Shown one piece after another: positions 62,868 through 64,000 of a stretch of DNA of 64,000 bases. Source of the DNA: Octadecabacter antarcticus 307 (GTDB lineage: Bacteria > Pseudomonadota > Alphaproteobacteria > Rhodobacterales > Rhodobacteraceae); assembly GCF_000155675.2 (NCBI RefSeq), contig NC_020911.1, forward strand, positions 3,090,501-3,154,500. Direction: 5' to 3'. A program made the position numbers and the translations under genes. Within the stretch, counting starts at the first letter, position 1; each line of letters begins with the position of its first letter. The notes below the pieces were generated by a model. It worked only from the letters and a program-made list of their open reading frames with translations, ran no database searches and was not told where the DNA came from.

Positions 62868-62940
62868 CCCCCTCTCACACATACTGCGTATGTGCTGCCG
62901 GCAATGGGCAGGCGATTGCGAAGCAATCTGCCGAGAGGGG
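62868..62940. repeat. Composite hairpin units 6 and 7
   Basis: CCCTCTC-ACACATAC-TGC-GTATGTG-CTGCCGGCAATGG joined to a reverse unit with stem GATTGC-GAA-GCAATC ending GAGAGGGG. Net insert 71 nt, frame-breaking. Same composite as 53558-53630. Confidence 0.88.
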
Positions 62941-62990
62941 CCAAACTTGCTGGAACAGAAGTTCCACAGCCAGACGCCTAATACCGTTTG

Positions 62991-63029
62991 CCCTCTCAGC
63001 GATGCAGAGCATCGCCTGCCGGGTAATAG
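62991..63029 (+). repeat. Hairpin unit 8
   Basis: CCCTCTC, stem GCGATGC-AGA-GCATCGC, tail CTGCCGGGTAATAG. Inserted between ACCGTTTG and the codons for ADIT. Confidence 0.88.
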
Positions 63030-63055
63030 GTGGCCGACATCACCTATATCGACAC

Positions 63056-63096
63056 CCCCTCTCGGGATCATGCTTCGCATAACCCTGCCGGGCAAG
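63056..63096 (+). repeat. Hairpin unit 9
   Basis: CCCCTCTC, stem GGGATCATGC-TTC-GCATAACCC, tail TGCCGGGCAAG; 41 nt between GACAC and GGACGAGGG. Confidence 0.88.
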
Positions 63097-63255
63097 GGAC
63101 GAGGGCTGGCTTTATCTGGCTGGCGTGAAGGACATGGCCACGCATGAGATCGTCGGCTGGGCAATGGAAGATCACATGCGTGCCGAGCTTTGCTGTGCCG
63201 CCCTCGAGATGGCTCTGGGACGCAGAGGCCCTGTTCCAGAGTTAATACACCACTC

Positions 63256-63301
63256 CCCCCCCCCTCTCGGGATCATGCTTCGCATAACCCTGCCGGGCAG
63301 T
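63256..63301 (+). repeat. Hairpin unit 10
   Basis: Same stem as unit 9 but with nine leading C instead of four (46 nt); tail TGCCGGGCAGT. Inserted between CACCACTC and GGATAGGGG. Confidence 0.88.
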
Positions 63302-63690
63302 GGATAGGGGCCGCCAATATGCTGCTGGGGACTATCGCAAGTTGATCAAAAAGGCGAAGCTTACCCAATCCATGAGCCGCAAGGGCGAGTGCCTCGACAA
63401 TGCGGCTCATGGAGAGTTTCTTTGCCTCACTGAAAAAGGAACTGGTGCACCATCAGCGCTTCAAAACACGCGCCCAGGCCAAGGCTGTAATCTTTGAATA
63501 CATCGAGGTCTTCTATAACCGCCAGCGTCGCCATTCCGGCGTCGGATATCAAACGCCGCAACAGGCCTTCAATAATATGACTTGGGAAATGGCCGCATAG
63601 GGTCAATAAATAAGCCGCATAGGGTCAATAACTAAACTGTACGGTTTCAGGGACGAAGTTTACAACAGGCCATTCTTCTTTCCAGGTGTC

Positions 63691-63728
63691 CCCTCTCATC
63701 GAAACTACGTTTCGGCTGCCGGGCAATG
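63691..63728 (+). repeat. Hairpin unit 11
   Basis: CCCTCTCAT, stem CGAAAC-TAC-GTTTCG, tail GCTGCCGGGCAATG; 38 nt. Splits the orfB start of the second IS3 type between GTGTC and GATAAAGG. Confidence 0.88.
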
Positions 63729-63752
63729 GATAAAGGCAAACCTCATCCGCCG

Positions 63753-63792
63753 CCCTCTCGGGATCATGCTGCGCATAACCCTGCCGGTCAGT
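63753..63792 (+). repeat. Hairpin unit 12
   Basis: CCCTCTC, stem GGGATCATGC-TGC-GCATAACCC, tail TGCCGGTCAGT. Same stem as units 9 and 10 with a different loop base. Confidence 0.88.
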
Positions 63793-64000
63793 GGATTACC
63801 GCCTTTTTTAGCACTTCCCTCTCCTCGCGCAGAAGGCGGACTTCTTTGCGAAGGCGCGTGTTCTCCTTTTCCACGTCTTCATGCGGTCATCGCCATTGTC
63901 ACTCGGACCAATGGCGTTCCAATAGCGATCATCAAGTCATGATGTTGATGCTGATGGAACCACTTGTTAGCTGTCACATCCCGTGAGGTAGTAGGGGCTT

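Larger units (their letters stand above)
62498..63600 (+). pseudogene. IS3-family OrfB interrupted by hairpin units
   Basis: Starts TSKRTFITAHKAQYAVSILC. Insertions lie at 62868-62940 (after KPSIA), 62991-63029 (after PNTV), 63056-63096 (before DEGWLYL) and 63256-63301 (between IHHS and DRG). Between them the transposase codons continue. One more base change near 63407 shifts the frame before MESFFASLKKELVHHQRFKT. Not functional. Confidence 0.88.
62145..63663 (+). mobile_element. IS3-family element copy 2 with four hairpin insertions
   Basis: Ends AACTTCGTCCCTG (left) and CAGGGACGAAGTT (right) are inverted. orfA and orfB are both present but broken. Homologous to copy 1 (52984-54018). About 200 bp of hairpin units inflate it. 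Confidence 0.85.
63664..63895 (-). mobile_element. Remnant of a different IS3-family element
   Basis: On the minus strand the end of orfA (EDVEKENTRLRKEVRLLREE, REVLKKAV with an A-run slippage site) and the start of orfB (MRFAFI then DTWKEEW). Both boundaries of the orfA/orfB junction carry hairpin units (63753-63792 and 63691-63728). Confidence 0.7.

Noticed and set aside
52780..63792. A CRISPR array built from the hairpin units
   Set aside because: The units are irregularly spaced, lie inside unrelated genes and in both orientations, have no spacers between repeats, and no cas gene is in the window.

Overview
This 64 kb window looks like accessory DNA from a marine alphaproteobacterium of the Rhodobacterales (Roseobacter group). 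The inference rests on gene content (PcaIJF, Liv-type importers, DUF3768, the small ORF in front of a large serine recombinase, and tRNA sequences of alphaproteobacterial type) and on very heavy insertion-sequence load. No rRNA or other taxonomic marker is present, so the genus is open; an IS-rich genus such as Octadecabacter would fit.

Layout. (1) 1-1.8 kb: permease (cut by the window edge) and binding protein of a ribose-type sugar ABC importer. (2) 2.3-5.8 kb: nested IS elements (IS3, IS5-group, and an IS427-like element inside the IS5 one) ending in a truncated ccdA antitoxin gene. (3) 5.8-26.1 kb: a catabolic region. A long leftward run (18.9 to 5.9 kb) encodes a branched-chain-amino-acid-type ABC importer, a TIM-barrel protein, an epoxide-hydrolase-like enzyme, an intradiol (hydroxyquinol-type) dioxygenase, maleylacetate reductase, a TfdB-like phenol monooxygenase, 3-oxoadipate CoA-transferase and 3-oxoadipyl-CoA thiolase. 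A divergent rightward run encodes a second TIM-barrel protein, an SDR, a LinD/PcpC-like glutathione-dependent dehalogenase, a small Pro-2 protein, an NrtS-like protein and a TetR regulator. A LysR gene then faces an SDR / FMN quinone reductase / glutathionyl-hydroquinone reductase operon whose last gene is broken. Together they suggest uptake and breakdown of a halogenated phenol or hydroquinone through hydroxyquinol, maleylacetate and 3-oxoadipate to the TCA cycle.

(4) 26.1-29.8 kb: IS debris and remains of integrase islands. (5) 29.8-36.2 kb: an integrated element bounded by identical 46-bp repeats of a tRNA (CAU anticodon) 3' half, with its own integrase and an AAC(3)-like acetyltransferase plus a DUF4910-type peptidase as cargo. 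(6) 36.2-52.1 kb: plasmid/ICE-like backbone with two TraD-like ATPases, DUF3768, serine recombinase, XRE regulator, ArdC antirestriction, replication-relaxation protein and AlpA regulator. ardC is split by a recombinase-in-trio (RIT) element and one ATPase gene is split by an IS903-like copy; both host genes can be rebuilt in frame. (7) 52.4 kb: tRNA-Phe. (8) 52.7-54.6 kb and 62.1-63.9 kb: IS3-type and IS200-type remnants carrying a family of short hairpin inserts. (9) 54.6-57.8 kb: CIA30 and DUF6880 proteins plus decayed genes. (10) 58.4-61.5 kb: a mer (mercury resistance) operon whose merT has a nonsense codon, then a umuC fragment.

The most unusual signal is the family of about 38-46 bp units in the last 11 kb: fixed ends (CCCTCTC ... 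CTGCCGGGCAATGG) around a palindrome whose sequence differs from copy to copy while its pairing is kept. Several are inserted in transposase genes, where the empty site can be read from a sister copy.
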